A DNA stretch of 64,000 bases from Enterococcus canintestini. Lineage in GTDB: Bacteria; Bacillota; Bacilli; Lactobacillales; Enterococcaceae. The position numbers and the translations under genes are program-made. Each line of letters begins with the position of its first letter. Position 1 is the stretch's first letter. Positions 37,856 through 47,418 of the stretch are shown piece by piece. A model generated the notes under the pieces. That model saw nothing but the letters and a program-made list of their open reading frames with translations. It was not told the DNA's origin and did not search any database. The stretch spans positions 44,555 through 108,554 of the forward strand of contig NZ_JXKG01000008.1 in assembly GCF_001885735.1 (NCBI RefSeq), given 5' to 3'.

Positions 37856-38296
37856 TCACTTATACTCTTGTAAAAAATCATGGAGATTTTTTAAAGCTTT
37901 TAATAAAGTCGCTTCCTCATCACTATCCATGCCAGCTAAAACACGTTTAATCATTTGACGATGAAAATATTCATGAACACGGAATAATAATTTGCCTTTT
38001 TTCGTCAATCCGAGTTTGACCACTCGCCGATCGTCTTCACTACGAATCCGTTCAACATAGCCCTTTTTTACTAACCGGTTGATGGCGGTAGTCAAAGTCC
38101 CCACCGTGATAGAAAGTTCTTTTGCCACTTCTGAAGTGGTCTTTTTTTTATACATGCCAATAGCCTCGATTGTGTGCATTTCCGTAATACTCAAATCATT
38201 GAACTGCGATTTTTGCAACTCAGATTCCTCAATTGTTAAGATATCGTTGAAGACGCTCACAAGGTAGTCATTGACTGTTTCTAAATCTTTTTCCAC
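37856..38296 (-). CDS. fabT: MarR-family fatty acid synthesis repressor FabT
   Basis: 146 aa from the GTG at 38296. Winged helix: MHTIEAIGMYKKKTTSEVAKE, recognition helix region ITVGTLTTAINRLVKKGYVE, wing RIRSEDDRRVVKLGLTKKG. FabT binds TTTGA-N3-TCAAA boxes, helped by acyl-ACP, and represses fab genes. The frame opens further to an ATG at 38344, but that extension would cover the promoter and boxes, so the GTG is preferred. Directly upstream of fabH. Confidence 0.92.
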   Translation of the reverse strand: MEKDLETVNDYLVSVFNDILTIEESELQKSQFNDLSITEMHTIEAIGMYKKKTTSEVAKELSITVGTLTTAINRLVKKGYVERIRSEDDRRVVKLGLTKKGKLLFRVHEYFHRQMIKRVLAGMDSDEEATLLKALKNLHDFLQEYK

Positions 38297-38316
38297 ACTT
38301 TCACCATCCAAATTAG

Positions 38317-38345
38317 TTTGATTATCAAATCGTTTGACTATCAAA
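38317..38345. promoter_or_regulatory. Two FabT boxes upstream of fabT
   Basis: TTTGATTATCAAA (38317-38329) and TTTGACTATCAAA (38333-38345), both near-perfect dyads, 16 bp apart. The second touches the -10 of the fabT promoter, so binding would block transcription of the whole operon (autoregulation). Confidence 0.88.
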
Positions 38346-38373
38346 ATATATTATAACTTTTTTTAAAATGCAA
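38345..38373 (-). promoter_or_regulatory. fabT-fab-acc operon promoter
   Basis: Minus strand -35 TTGCAT (38368-38373), 17-bp spacer, -10 TATATT (38345-38350), immediately followed by the FabT boxes. Confidence 0.7.
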
Positions 38374-38452
38374 TAGTTTTTTTAAATTTTTTTATTTTTC
38401 TAAAGCTATACTCATCTGTTTTTGATTCTCGGTGAATTGTTTCAAAAAAATA

Positions 38453-38503
38453 TTGACAAGTATAAAGGTGAAAGCTAACATTTAATTTAGTTTGAAAATC
38501 AAA
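38453..38503 (+). promoter_or_regulatory. Promoter and FabT box of the FabK/NMO-family gene
   Basis: -35 TTGACA (38453-38458), 17-bp spacer, -10 TAACAT (38476-38481), then TTTGAAAATCAAA (38491-38503), a FabT-type dyad over the expected start of transcription. It places the gene in the FabT regulon. Confidence 0.82.
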
Positions 38504-38525
38504 GTATTTTATTAAGGAGACTATT

Positions 38526-39584
38526 ATGAAATTAACACCAGTCAAAATTGGTGATTTAGCTTTACAAATCCCCATTATTCAAGGTGGCATGGGAATTGGT
38601 GTCAGCCTCTCTCGTTTAGCGGGAAATGTTGCAAAAGAAGGTGGTATGGGGATTATTTCATGTGCTCAAATTGGATTTAATGATCCTATTTTTGAACGGG
38701 CACCATTTAAAGCCAATATGAAAGCTATTAAAGAGCAATATCAAGCTGCTAAAGCCATTGCTGGAACAGGAATTGTCGGCTTTAATATTATGTGCGCAAC
38801 TTACAAATATGAAAAATATGTACAGCGTTGTGTTGAAGTTGGAGCCGATGTTATTATTTCAGGCGCAGGATTGCCGATTCATTTGCCTGAATTAGTCGCA
38901 AACTCTAAAACGAAGATTGCACCTATTGTTTCTTCTGAAAAAGCAGCTAAAGTTTTGTTGCGAACTTGGGCTAAACGCTACCAGCGCACAGCGGACTTTT
39001 TAGTGATTGAAGGCCCTGAAGCTGGTGGCCATTTAGGCTTTAAGTACGATAACATTCACGAAGCAATTAAAAAGATGGATCAAGAAGTTATTAAAATCGT
39101 CGCAGTAGCAAAAGAATACGGTGAAAAATTTAATTGCCAAATTCCTATCTTTTTCGCAGGAGGCGTATACGACCGCAATGATATTGACCATTACTTAGGT
39201 CTTGGTTGTGCAGGTGTACAAATGGCAACGCGATTTGTCGTCACAGAAGAATGCGACGCGCCTATTTCATATAAAGAACGCTATTTACACGCCACAAAAG
39301 ATGCCGTCAAAATTATTAAAAGCCCAGTTGGTATGCCAGGACGCGCAATTGAAAATGAATTTACCCAAACGATTACGAGTAAACAAATTCCTATTAAAAA
39401 ATGTCGGAGTTGCCTTTCTCACGATCACTGCGATCGCAAAACTATTCCTTATTGCATTACGGAAATGTTGTTACAAAGCGTTCGTGATAATCCAGATCAT
39501 GGACTCATTTTTGCTGGCAGTAATGTTTTCAAAATAAATGAAATGACTACTGTTTCCCGCTTATTAGCAGAATTGAGCCAATAA
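38526..39584 (+). CDS. FMN-dependent FabK/nitronate-monooxygenase-family oxidoreductase
   Basis: 352 aa TIM-barrel flavoprotein. IIQGGMGIGVSLSRLAGNVA, then GGMGIISCAQIG, EGPEAGGHLGF (the EAGGH flavin/His motif) and FFAGGVYDRND with GVQMATRF. The C-terminus carries a Cys-rich stretch CRSCLSHDHCDRKTIPYC, a possible metal or Fe-S site absent from classical FabK (~320 aa). By sequence it belongs to the wider family with nitronate monooxygenase and enoyl-ACP reductase II. The FabT box upstream and the lack of fabK in the adjacent operon suggest a role in acyl-chain synthesis, which is inference. Start fixed by AAGGAG. Confidence 0.85.
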   Translation: MKLTPVKIGDLALQIPIIQGGMGIGVSLSRLAGNVAKEGGMGIISCAQIGFNDPIFERAPFKANMKAIKEQYQAAKAIAGTGIVGFNIMCATYKYEKYVQRCVEVGADVIISGAGLPIHLPELVANSKTKIAPIVSSEKAAKVLLRTWAKRYQRTADFLVIEGPEAGGHLGFKYDNIHEAIKKMDQEVIKIVAVAKEYGEKFNCQIPIFFAGGVYDRNDIDHYLGLGCAGVQMATRFVVTEECDAPISYKERYLHATKDAVKIIKSPVGMPGRAIENEFTQTITSKQIPIKKCRSCLSHDHCDRKTIPYCITEMLLQSVRDNPDHGLIFAGSNVFKINEMTTVSRLLAELSQ

Positions 39585-39618
39585 AAAACACGAGAGGAAA
39601 ATCCTCTCGTGTTTTTTA
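39584..39618. terminator. Bidirectional terminator
   Basis: 11-bp stem (39588-39598 with 39602-39612) flanked by A-run and T-run; ends both the FabK/NMO-family gene and the convergent DUF1797 gene. Confidence 0.9.
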
Positions 39619-39624
39619 TTACGA

Positions 39625-39855
39625 TTATTGAATTAGATCATAGATTTCCATTGCTACGATATCAATATTGTCGAATTGATAGTGCTGTTGGGTATCTGTT
39701 TCAGTCAATTCAAATGTTTCAGTTGATTTATCGTAAGTTACGGTACATTTTTCAACGCCTTCTTTTTCAAAGCGGCGAACTTGGATTTCATTATCGGTTG
39801 CTTCAGTCATTGCTTCTAAACGTCTGATAATGGCAACTAATTGTGAACTTGTCAT
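39625..39855 (-). CDS. DUF1797 (YkuJ-like) protein
   Basis: 76 aa. The sequence SQLVAIIRRLEAMTEA, VRRFEKEGVEKCTVTYDK and the C-terminal FDNIDIVAMEIYDLIQ match DUF1797, a small alpha/beta protein common in Bacilli. Function unknown. Preceded by AGGAGGC-type ribosome site and transcribed alone. Confidence 0.9.
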   Translation of the reverse strand: MTSSQLVAIIRRLEAMTEATDNEIQVRRFEKEGVEKCTVTYDKSTETFELTETDTQQHYQFDNIDIVAMEIYDLIQ

Positions 39856-39920
39856 GGGGAAAGCCTCCTTTTTCTCAACTTCTGTTATATTGTATCAAAA
39901 GCGCCAGCAGCTTGCATTGG

Positions 39921-39953
39921 TTTTTACAAAAAAATCATATTTTTTTGTAAAAA
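39921..39953. repeat. AT-rich perfect hairpin after the dehydrogenase gene
   Basis: 15-bp perfect arms (39921-39935 with 39939-39953) and a 3-nt loop, ending at the stop codon region of the convergent dehydrogenase gene. No T-run outside the stem; it may still act as a terminator. Confidence 0.55.
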
Positions 39954-39955
39954 CA

Positions 39956-40819
39956 TTAGTTTCCCCACCATAGTTTAATTAAAGCTTGTGTTCCATCATT
40001 TTCGTATCCTTTTTGCGCGAGCAATTCATACAAACGAGTTGCTTCTTTAGTAGCTGGTAAATCAATTGCCATTTTCTCAGCTTCAGCCAATGCTATTTTT
40101 AAATCTTTGATAAAATGCTTCACAAAAAATCCTGGTGTATAGTCTTCTTTTAAGATACGAGGTGCATAGTTTGCTAAAGACCAGTTGGCACCACCGCCAC
40201 CACCTACAGTTTCAATAACCTTTTCCAGATTTAAACCCGCTGCCTTAGCGTAAACCAGCATTTCTGTCATCCCAGTCATAGTGCCGGCAATCATAATTTG
40301 ATTGGCCATTTTCGTATGCTGTCCTTTACCAGGACCGCCATGTAAAACATAACTTTTTCCCATCACTTTAAAAAGTGGCATTACTTTTTCATAAGCTTCC
40401 TGGGAGCCACCTACCATAATGGTTAAAGTTGCGTTTTTCGCACCTAAATCACCACCAGAAACTGGTGCATCTAATGATTCTGCGCCTTTTTGTTTCGCTG
40501 TTTGAGCAATTTGTTCTGCTAAAGAAGGTGTACTGGTCGTCATATCAACTAAAATTTTATCTTTTACATCCGCAGTAAAGATTCCATTTTCGCCATAATA
40601 AATTTCTTTTACATCTTGCGGGTAACCAACAATCGAAAAGACCACATCTGCATTTTCTGCTACAGCTTGTGGTGTATCGCACCAAACCGCACCTTGTTCT
40701 ACGATTTGCTTTGCTTTAGCTTTAGTTCGATTGTACACATAAACTTCATTACCAGCCGCTAATAAATGTGCGGCCATCCAATGACCCATAACGCCGATAC
40801 CGATAAAACCAATTTTCAT
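39956..40819 (-). CDS. NAD(P)-dependent beta-hydroxyacid dehydrogenase family protein
   Basis: 287 aa. Rossmann start MKIGFIGIGVMGHWMAAHLL, the substrate motif DAPVSGGDLGAKNATLTIMV, catalytic Lys in GKGQHTKMANQIMIAG and DLKIALAEA near the end: the 3-hydroxyisobutyrate / tartronate semialdehyde reductase family. The actual substrate cannot be assigned. Single gene between two hairpins. Confidence 0.88.
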   Translation of the reverse strand: MKIGFIGIGVMGHWMAAHLLAAGNEVYVYNRTKAKAKQIVEQGAVWCDTPQAVAENADVVFSIVGYPQDVKEIYYGENGIFTADVKDKILVDMTTSTPSLAEQIAQTAKQKGAESLDAPVSGGDLGAKNATLTIMVGGSQEAYEKVMPLFKVMGKSYVLHGGPGKGQHTKMANQIMIAGTMTGMTEMLVYAKAAGLNLEKVIETVGGGGGANWSLANYAPRILKEDYTPGFFVKHFIKDLKIALAEAEKMAIDLPATKEATRLYELLAQKGYENDGTQALIKLWWGN

Positions 40820-40858
40820 CTGCTACCATCCTCTCAACTAGCCATAAATGCCATAAAT

Positions 40859-40902
40859 AAAAAATCACAACTTTAGTATAAGCTAAAGCCGTGATTTTTT
40901 GT
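40859..40902 (-). terminator. Terminator of the glycosyltransferase gene
   Basis: Outer stem AAAAAATCAC with GTGATTTTTT and an inner CTTTAG/CTAAAG stem; T-run on the minus strand. Confidence 0.82.
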
Positions 40903-40919
40903 TGTGATAAGACTGTATT

Positions 40920-42152
40920 TTAATTAGAAGTCCGTTTAAATGAATACAATTTTACTTTAATTTTTTTCATCGTTGGAGCAGTTTCTTTTTCTAAAGATAG
41001 GTTGGCATAATAAGCAATCATGTCGTGATAAAAGTCTAACATTGCTTCACCAAAATGAGTCGCAGAAATTTCATACAGTTTATTAGAAAGCTTCATTGGA
41101 TCTGATTTTTGACCACTGGCGATATAATCCAATAATGCATCAGCAAACTCTTCATCTTTGGCAAAAGTGACCCCAAATGACGCATCGTCAATCAAGTTAT
41201 CTAAATAATCATTTCCTTCAACGATTAAAGGTGTACCTGCAGCCATTGCTTCTGTGTAAGTTAAGCCTTGTGTTTCTGAAGTTGAAGCACTAACAAAATA
41301 ATCCGCTGCATGATAATAAAGAGCGACTTCATCATTTGGTACTTCGCCAACAAAATAGACGTAATCTGTTAAATCTAATTCTTCAACTAACTCTTTTAAT
41401 TCTTCTGTATAAGGTCCTTTACCAACAATGACTAACCGGGCTTTGGGTAATTGTGATACGACTTGTGGTAAACCGTGAATAATTGCTTGAATATTTTTTT
41501 CATAAGAAATACGACTCAATGATAAGAGCATAATTTGGTCATCTTCAATGCCCATTTCGTTTCGCAATGTTTTTTTCATTGCTAAAGTAATGTCAGGTCG
41601 TTCAAATTTTTCCAACTCAATCCCCGTTGGAATAACACGCATCGGAGAAGTAACACCATAGCCTCTTAAGGTATCGATGACACGTTCACTTGGGCAAACG
41701 ACTCCTGTTGTATGATTTGCAAATAAACGGGAAAAGTATTTTACATGAGATTGTCTGACTACTTTTCCTTTTGCTATATAATGCAAATAGTCTTCATACA
41801 TAGTGTGGTATGTATGAATCACTGGTATTTTTAATTTTTTTCCGACCATTTTACCTAAAAGCCCTGCGCCAAATTCAGTATGCGTATGAATTAAATCTAA
41901 CTCTAATTCTTTGGCGATTAGATAAGCATACCACATTCCTCGAACAACAATTCGTCGATCTTTAAACGAAACAAAAGGCACACTTGGCATGCGAATAATG
42001 TCATCTTCTACGCCAGTTGCATTAGGATCGGTCGTAGTAAAAATGTAAACTTCATGTCCTTTTTTTTCTAGCTCCGTCTTTAATGTTTTAATTGATGTCG
42101 CAACACCGCTAACTTGCGGAAAATAGGTATCTGTAAAAAATCCGATTTTCAC
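40920..42152 (-). CDS. GT4 glycosyltransferase, probable diacylglycerol 3-alpha-glucosyltransferase
   Basis: 410 aa GT-B fold. N-terminus MKIGFFTDTYFPQVSGVATS, acceptor-side HTHTEFGAGLLGK and HTYHTMYEDYLHYIAKG, and the C-terminal nucleotide-sugar motif ETQGLTYTEAMAAGTPLI (EX7E). The whole N-terminal half closely resembles monoglucosyl-diacylglycerol synthases of pneumococcus and the BgsB/LafA group, which make the lipid anchor of lipoteichoic acid. In E. faecalis a second glycosyltransferase gene lies beside it; none is seen here. Start is GTG with GGAGG seven bases upstream. The ~30 C-terminal residues are basic and could touch the membrane. Confidence 0.8.
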   Translation of the reverse strand: MKIGFFTDTYFPQVSGVATSIKTLKTELEKKGHEVYIFTTTDPNATGVEDDIIRMPSVPFVSFKDRRIVVRGMWYAYLIAKELELDLIHTHTEFGAGLLGKMVGKKLKIPVIHTYHTMYEDYLHYIAKGKVVRQSHVKYFSRLFANHTTGVVCPSERVIDTLRGYGVTSPMRVIPTGIELEKFERPDITLAMKKTLRNEMGIEDDQIMLLSLSRISYEKNIQAIIHGLPQVVSQLPKARLVIVGKGPYTEELKELVEELDLTDYVYFVGEVPNDEVALYYHAADYFVSASTSETQGLTYTEAMAAGTPLIVEGNDYLDNLIDDASFGVTFAKDEEFADALLDYIASGQKSDPMKLSNKLYEISATHFGEAMLDFYHDMIAYYANLSLEKETAPTMKKIKVKLYSFKRTSN

Positions 42153-42545
42153 AGTCTTTCCTCCAAACTATCTCGCTGTAACTTCTTCAGTTAACCAACA
42201 ACTTTTCTATAGTGTAGCACAGCTTTTTCATACTTTAATCAAACTATAGTCCTATTTCAAGTTATATTTTAGCGTTAATATCACTAAAATAGCAATGAAA
42301 AAAAAGCAAGTGACAAACTCGTTAGATACTTTGTGTACATCCATGCCACATTTTTGCTAATAAATGCTAGTAGCGTTTAATTTTAACCATTTTATTCTTT
42401 CTTCTAGCATAGCACATAAGTTGTCGTATTTCTTTTTTTAAAACTACAAAAGAACAGATTTAGAAATGGAAAAACACAATTTAAAAGTAAAATTCAGATA
42501 AACAAAAAAACCTCAGAGAAAAATCTCCGAGGTTAAAAATAACTT
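42153..42545. other. Intergenic region between glycosyltransferase and ptsI
   Basis: About 390 bp with no ORF. It holds an extended -10 for the glycosyltransferase gene (minus TGC-TACACT, 42211-42219) and the ptsHI terminator. Nothing else recognised. Confidence 0.55.
42503..42534 (-). terminator. Terminator of ptsHI
   Basis: 11-bp stem with one mismatch (42509-42519 with 42524-42534) and a 7-T run on the minus strand. Confidence 0.88.
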
Positions 42546-44273
42546 TTATTTTACCGCTTCTTCTACTAATTCAATGACTTCTTCCATTGTATCGCAGTCA
42601 TTTAATGCTTTATCAGCAAGAACTTTCATATCTTCAGTAGATAAACGTTTCATTAAGCTACGTGTTTTAAGAATTGATGTTGCGCTCATTGAGAATTCAT
42701 CTAAGCCCATTCCCATCAAAATTGGCACAGCAGTTTGATCGCCGGCCATTTCACCACACATACCAGCCCATTTACCTTCAGCGTGAGCTGAATCAATTAC
42801 GTTTTTGATTAAACGTAAGATAGATGGGTTATATGGTTGGTAAAGGTAAGACACGCGTTCGTTCATACGGTCTGCAGCCATAGTATATTGGATTAAATCA
42901 TTGGTTCCAATACTGAAGAAGTCGACTTCCTTGGCAAATTTATCAGCTAAGACAGCTGCCGCTGGAATTTCAATCATAATACCAACTTGGATTGTATCAG
43001 AAACTGCTACACCTTCGTCGATTAATTTTTGACGTTCTTCATCATACATTTTTTTCGCTGCTCTGAATTCTTTCAATGTTGCGACCATCGGGAACATAAT
43101 TCGTAAGTTACCAAAGGCAGAAGCACGTAACAACGCACGTAATTGCGTGCGGAACATGTCGTCACCTAATTCTGATAAACTAATACGTAATGCACGATAA
43201 CCTAAGAAAGGATTCATTTCATGCGGTAAAGTTAAGTATGGTAATTCTTTGTCCCCGCCAATGTCCATTGTCCGAACAACGACTGGTTTATCACCCATAC
43301 CTTCTAAAACTGCTTTATAGGCTTCAAATTGATCTTCTTCGGTTGGAAAATCAGGTGAGTCCATATAAAGAAATTCTGTTCTATATAAGCCGATTGCTTC
43401 AGCGCCGTTATTGTGTACCCCTTCTAAATCTTTTGGTGTACCAATGTTAGCAGCTAATTCAAAGTGTTTACCATCAGCAGTGACAGTATCTGCTTCTTTT
43501 AATTTTTCCCATTCAGCTTTTTGGGCCGCAAAATCTGCACCCGCTTTTTGGAATTCAGCTTTTTGTTCTTCAGTTGGATCAATGATGACGTCACCGATAA
43601 TACCGTTAACAGCTAGGATGTCACCTGCTTTAACTTTAGCTGTAATTTCTTTTGTTCCTACAATTGCAGGAATTTCAAGAGAACGAGCCATGATAGCAGA
43701 GTGAGAAGTCCGTCCGCCAATGTCAGTAACAAAAGCTTTAACGAATTTCCGGTCTAATTGTGCAGTATCACTTGGTGTTAAGTCGTGGGCAACCACAACT
43801 ACTTCTTCATTAATCATTGAAGGATTTGGTAAAGTAACTCCTAATAAGTGTGCTAAGACACGTTTGGCAACGTCACGGATATCAGCTGCGCGTTCTTGCA
43901 TGTAAGCATTGTCATCCATTGCTTCAAACATGCCAATATACATGTCAGTAACTTCTTTCAATGCAGCTTCTGCATTGACTTTGTTATCTTTCACGTTTTG
44001 TTTAATTTGACCAATCATTTCAGGGTCAGATAAGACCATCAAATGGGCGTCAAATACTTGAGCTTCTGCTTCGCCCAAACTTTGCGCTGCTTTTTCCCGA
44101 ATTTGTTGTAATTCTTCAGTAGATTTTGCTAAAGCATCGTCTAATCTTTTTGCTTCTGCTTCAGTATCTTCTACTGAAATTTTGTTAAAGGATAAATCCG
44201 GTTGAACTAGCAGGTAAGCTTTCGCAACGGCAACTCCGTCACTGGCGGCGATCCCTTTTAGCATTTCAACCAT
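42546..44273 (-). CDS. ptsI: PTS enzyme I (phosphoenolpyruvate-protein phosphotransferase)
   Basis: 575 aa. Takes phosphate from PEP and passes it to HPr. N-terminal HPr-binding and phospho-His domain with [13 protein letters not shown] (active His near 190), C-terminal PEP-binding barrel with [19 protein letters not shown] and [16 protein letters not shown], then CGEMAGD. The ATG overlaps the ptsH stop by one base (TAATG). Confidence 0.98.
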   Translation of the reverse strand: MVEMLKGIAASDGVAVAKAYLLVQPDLSFNKISVEDTEAEAKRLDDALAKSTEELQQIREKAAQSLGEAEAQVFDAHLMVLSDPEMIGQIKQNVKDNKVNAEAALKEVTDMYIGMFEAMDDNAYMQERAADIRDVAKRVLAHLLGVTLPNPSMINEEVVVVAHDLTPSDTAQLDRKFVKAFVTDIGGRTSHSAIMARSLEIPAIVGTKEITAKVKAGDILAVNGIIGDVIIDPTEEQKAEFQKAGADFAAQKAEWEKLKEADTVTADGKHFELAANIGTPKDLEGVHNNGAEAIGLYRTEFLYMDSPDFPTEEDQFEAYKAVLEGMGDKPVVVRTMDIGGDKELPYLTLPHEMNPFLGYRALRISLSELGDDMFRTQLRALLRASAFGNLRIMFPMVATLKEFRAAKKMYDEERQKLIDEGVAVSDTIQVGIMIEIPAAAVLADKFAKEVDFFSIGTNDLIQYTMAADRMNERVSYLYQPYNPSILRLIKNVIDSAHAEGKWAGMCGEMAGDQTAVPILMGMGLDEFSMSATSILKTRSLMKRLSTEDMKVLADKALNDCDTMEEVIELVEEAVK

Positions 44274-44539
44274 TATTCAGATAATCCTTCTTTCTTCATT
44301 GTTTCAACGATTGCAGCCATTGCGTCTGCTTCGTCAGCACCTTCTGCTGTGATTGTTACGTCAGAGCCTTGGCCAACACCAAGAGACATAACGCCCATGA
44401 TAGATTTAAGATTTACTGATTTGCCTTTGTACTCTAAGTTAATGTCAGAGTTAAATTTGCTAGCAGTTTGTACTAATAATGTAGCGGGACGTGCGTGAAT
44501 CCCTGTTTCTGCAACTACGTGAAAATCTTTTTTTTCCAT
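44273..44539 (-). CDS. ptsH: PTS phosphocarrier protein HPr
   Basis: 88 aa. His15 ([12 protein letters not shown]) takes phosphate from enzyme I; Ser46 ([11 protein letters not shown]) is the HPr-kinase site used in catabolite repression with CcpA. AAAGGAG before the ATG. First gene of ptsHI. Confidence 0.98.
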   Translation of the reverse strand: MEKKDFHVVAETGIHARPATLLVQTASKFNSDINLEYKGKSVNLKSIMGVMSLGVGQGSDVTITAEGADEADAMAAIVETMKKEGLSE

Positions 44540-44633
44540 ATTAATCGGTCTCCTTTGTGAAACAAGTTTTTTGTGAGGGTTTTCTTTTTTAATAGTGGAA
44601 ATAAATCATCAAAAAAGGCCCTTTCAACTGTTA

Positions 44634-44662
44634 AGATTACCATTTTTTTTACAATCGTACAA
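44634..44662 (-). promoter_or_regulatory. Predicted ptsHI promoter
   Basis: Minus strand -35 TTGTAC (44657-44662), 17-bp spacer ending in TGG, -10 TAATCT (44634-44639). A long leader of about 85 nt follows. Confidence 0.5.
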
Positions 44663-44819
44663 CCGTTTTCTCTCATATTAACTAAAAGATATCTAGTCCA
44701 ATTAAATTTGAAAATTTTTCTTCCTTTATTTAAAGCAATTCCAATCTCTTTGTTATTAAACAAAAGATGCTGACTTATTAGCAAAAATTATCTTCTTATA
44801 ATAGAAGCAGACAAATTAC

Positions 44820-44847
44820 TTGCACCCTACAATAATTTTAGTATAAT
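44820..44847 (+). promoter_or_regulatory. clpE promoter
   Basis: -35 TTGCAC (44820-44825), 16-bp spacer, -10 TATAAT (44842-44847), followed directly by a CtsR box. Confidence 0.7.
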
Positions 44848-44855
44848 ACAGTTAT

Positions 44856-44872
44856 GGTCAATAAAGGTCAAA
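44856..44872 (+). promoter_or_regulatory. CtsR operator of clpE
   Basis: GGTCAAT-AAA-GGTCAAA fits the CtsR heptad repeat (A/G)GTCAAA-NAN-(A/G)GTCAAA with one mismatch and covers the expected transcription start. A further TTTGACTTGACC on the same strand follows at 44880-44891 in inverted orientation. Confidence 0.85.
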
Positions 44873-44979
44873 GATAACTTTGACTTGACCCCGCTTTTTA
44901 GGTGTATCTTTTTACTCATTAAAAAAAGCGCGTTACAATAATAATTGAAAGTAAATCCATGAAAGGTCGTGAATTATTT

Positions 44980-47217
44980 ATGCTTTGTCAAAACTGTGGC
45001 AAAAATGAAGCAACCATTCATTTATACGCAAATGTAAATGGCCAAAGAAAGCAATTAGATTACTGCCAAAGTTGCTACCAAAAATTGAAAAATCAAACTG
45101 GTAGTCAAACAAATATGATGGCACAAGATCCATTTGGCTTTGGAAGTCTTGATGATTTGTTCCGTCAAATGTCGCAACAAATGCAACCAAGAAATCCTGG
45201 AGATCAAACTCCCCCTACCCAATTTGGTGGTGGCAATAACTTTAACGGTGGGCAACCCCCTCGTCAAAACCAAGGAGCCAACGGACTATTAGGTGAATAT
45301 GGTATTAACATTACCGAACAAGCCCGCAATGGTGACATTGATCCTGTTGTTGGTCGTGACGATGAAATTAAACGTGTAATCGAAATTTTAAATCGCCGTA
45401 CAAAAAACAATCCTGTTTTAATTGGAGAGCCCGGTGTTGGTAAAACAGCCGTGGTTGAAGGTTTAGCACAAAAAATTGTCGATGGCGATGTACCACAAAA
45501 ATTAATGGATAAAGAAGTAATTCGTTTAGATGTCGCTTCTTTAGTCCAAGGTACAGGTATTCGCGGTCAATTTGAAGAAAGAATGCAAAAATTAATCGAT
45601 GAAATTAAGCAAGCTGAAAATGTTATCTTATTCATCGATGAAGTTCACGAAATTGTCGGTGCTGGTTCTGCTGGTGATGGCAATATGGACGCAGGCAATA
45701 TTTTAAAACCTGCTTTAGCCCGTGGTGAACTACAAATGGTAGGTGCTACAACTTTAAACGAGTACCGTATCATTGAAAAAGATGCTGCCTTAGAACGTCG
45801 GATGCAGCCAGTTCGAGTGGATGAACCTTCTGTTGAAGAAACAATTGCGATTTTAAAAGGTTTGCAACCACGTTATGAAGATTATCATCATGTAAAATAT
45901 ACTGATGAAGCAATAAAAGCTGCTGCCATTTTATCAAACCGCTATATCCAAGATCGATTCTTACCAGATAAAGCAATTGACTTACTAGATGAATCTGGCT
46001 CTAAGAAAAACTTAACCATTCAATTGGTGGATCCAAAAGCGATTGAAAAGAAATTGCAAGATGCGCAAGCACAAAAACAACAAGCATCCCAAGAAGAAGA
46101 TTTCGAAAAAGCAGCCTACTATCGCGATCAAATTAACAAATTAGAAGAAATGAAAAACAAACAAATCAGTGATGAAGAAACACCAACAATCACTGAAAAA
46201 GATATGGAACAAATCGTCGAAGAACGAACAGGTATTCCTGTTGGCGAATTAAAAGAAAAAGAACAAACGCAATTGAAAAATCTTAGTCATGACTTAAAAG
46301 AACATGTTATCGGACAAGATGAAGCTATTGATAAAGTAGCCAAAGCAATTCGTCGTAATCGGGTCGGTTTAAGTAAAAAGAATCGTCCAATTGGTTCATT
46401 TTTATTTGTCGGACCTACTGGTGTTGGTAAAACAGAATTAGCAAAACAACTGGCCTACGAAATGTTTGGTTCTGAAGATTCCATGATTCGCTTTGATATG
46501 TCAGAATACATGGAAAAACATAGTGTGGCGAAATTAATCGGTTCTCCTCCTGGCTATGTCGGTTATGAAGAAGCCGGTCAATTAACAGAAAAAGTTCGTC
46601 GTAACCCTTACAGTTTAATTTTATTGGACGAAATTGAAAAAGCCCACCCTGATGTTTTACACATGTTCTTACAAATTTTAGATGATGGGCGCTTAACGGA
46701 TGCACAAGGTCGCACGGTTAGCTTTAAAGATACTTTGATCATCATGACAAGTAACGCAGGTACTGGTAATGTTGAAGCAAGTGTTGGTTTTGCCGCATCA
46801 AGAGAAGGTGTTACTCGTTCTGTTTTAAACCAACTAAATAACTACTTCTCACCTGAGTTCTTAAACCGTTTTGACGGTATTATTGAATTCAAAGCTTTAA
46901 GCAAAGAAAACTTATTGCACATCGTAGAATTAATGTTACAAGAAGTAAACGATATGTTAGCTTCGCAACATCTTCACATCACAGTACCAAAAGATGTCGA
47001 AGAAAAATTAGTTGATTTAGGTTACAACCCTGCAATGGGTGCTCGACCATTACGTCGTACCATCCAAGATCAAATTGAAGATGGCATCGCCGAATACTAT
47101 TTGGATCACCCTGAAGCAAAAGAGTTGGCAGCACGCTTAACAGAAGATGGTAAAATTGAAGTTACCCATGCTGAAGAAAAAGAAAGTGAAAAACCTGCTG
47201 ACACAACAGAAGAATAA
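44980..47217 (+). CDS. clpE: ATP-dependent Clp protease ATPase subunit ClpE
   Basis: 745 aa. HSP100 unfoldase that works with ClpP. The N-terminal zinc finger [14 protein letters not shown] with CQSCY is specific to ClpE. Then a Gln/Asn/Pro-rich linker (to ~100), AAA-1 with [16 protein letters not shown], a short UVR-like coiled coil ([20 protein letters not shown]), AAA-2 with [16 protein letters not shown], and the D2-small domain [18 protein letters not shown]. The acidic tail ends in TEE. The ATG at 44980 gives the family N-terminus; an ATG seven codons upstream is possible. CtsR-controlled. Confidence 0.96.
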   Translation: MLCQNCGKNEATIHLYANVNGQRKQLDYCQSCYQKLKNQTGSQTNMMAQDPFGFGSLDDLFRQMSQQMQPRNPGDQTPPTQFGGGNNFNGGQPPRQNQGANGLLGEYGINITEQARNGDIDPVVGRDDEIKRVIEILNRRTKNNPVLIGEPGVGKTAVVEGLAQKIVDGDVPQKLMDKEVIRLDVASLVQGTGIRGQFEERMQKLIDEIKQAENVILFIDEVHEIVGAGSAGDGNMDAGNILKPALARGELQMVGATTLNEYRIIEKDAALERRMQPVRVDEPSVEETIAILKGLQPRYEDYHHVKYTDEAIKAAAILSNRYIQDRFLPDKAIDLLDESGSKKNLTIQLVDPKAIEKKLQDAQAQKQQASQEEDFEKAAYYRDQINKLEEMKNKQISDEETPTITEKDMEQIVEERTGIPVGELKEKEQTQLKNLSHDLKEHVIGQDEAIDKVAKAIRRNRVGLSKKNRPIGSFLFVGPTGVGKTELAKQLAYEMFGSEDSMIRFDMSEYMEKHSVAKLIGSPPGYVGYEEAGQLTEKVRRNPYSLILLDEIEKAHPDVLHMFLQILDDGRLTDAQGRTVSFKDTLIIMTSNAGTGNVEASVGFAASREGVTRSVLNQLNNYFSPEFLNRFDGIIEFKALSKENLLHIVELMLQEVNDMLASQHLHITVPKDVEEKLVDLGYNPAMGARPLRRTIQDQIEDGIAEYYLDHPEAKELAARLTEDGKIEVTHAEEKESEKPADTTEE

Positions 47218-47220
47218 CTA

Positions 47221-47268
47221 AAAAAAGCTCATAATCTAGCGGAATTGTACTAGATTATGAGCTTTTTT
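47221..47268 (+). terminator. Terminator of clpE
   Basis: Long perfect stem GCTCATAATCTAG with CTAGATTATGAGC, flanked by A6 and T6. Confidence 0.92.
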
Positions 47269-47418
47269 CTCGTCTTATTTTTTTAATCATCGGCTTAGAT
47301 CAGGAAATAATTCACCAAACTTTGTTATCTTTTCAAGTGTAATCACTTTTCTTATCGCCTTTTGAACCGTATAATAATAGATGAGTTAGTTCAAACTTGC
47401 CTTGAAGGAGTGAACCAG

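Noticed and set aside
42225..42250. FabT-like half site upstream of the glycosyltransferase gene (minus TTTGATTAAAG)
   Set aside because: Only one half of the dyad matches; the other half is not TCAAA, so it does not qualify as a FabT box.
44665..44690. Possible cre site near the ptsHI promoter
   Set aside because: At least three mismatches to the CcpA consensus, including the symmetric core.
44515..44784. 89-codon minus-strand ORF upstream of ptsH
   Set aside because: It overlaps the ptsH promoter and leader and runs into ptsH in another frame; no ribosome site or recognisable sequence.
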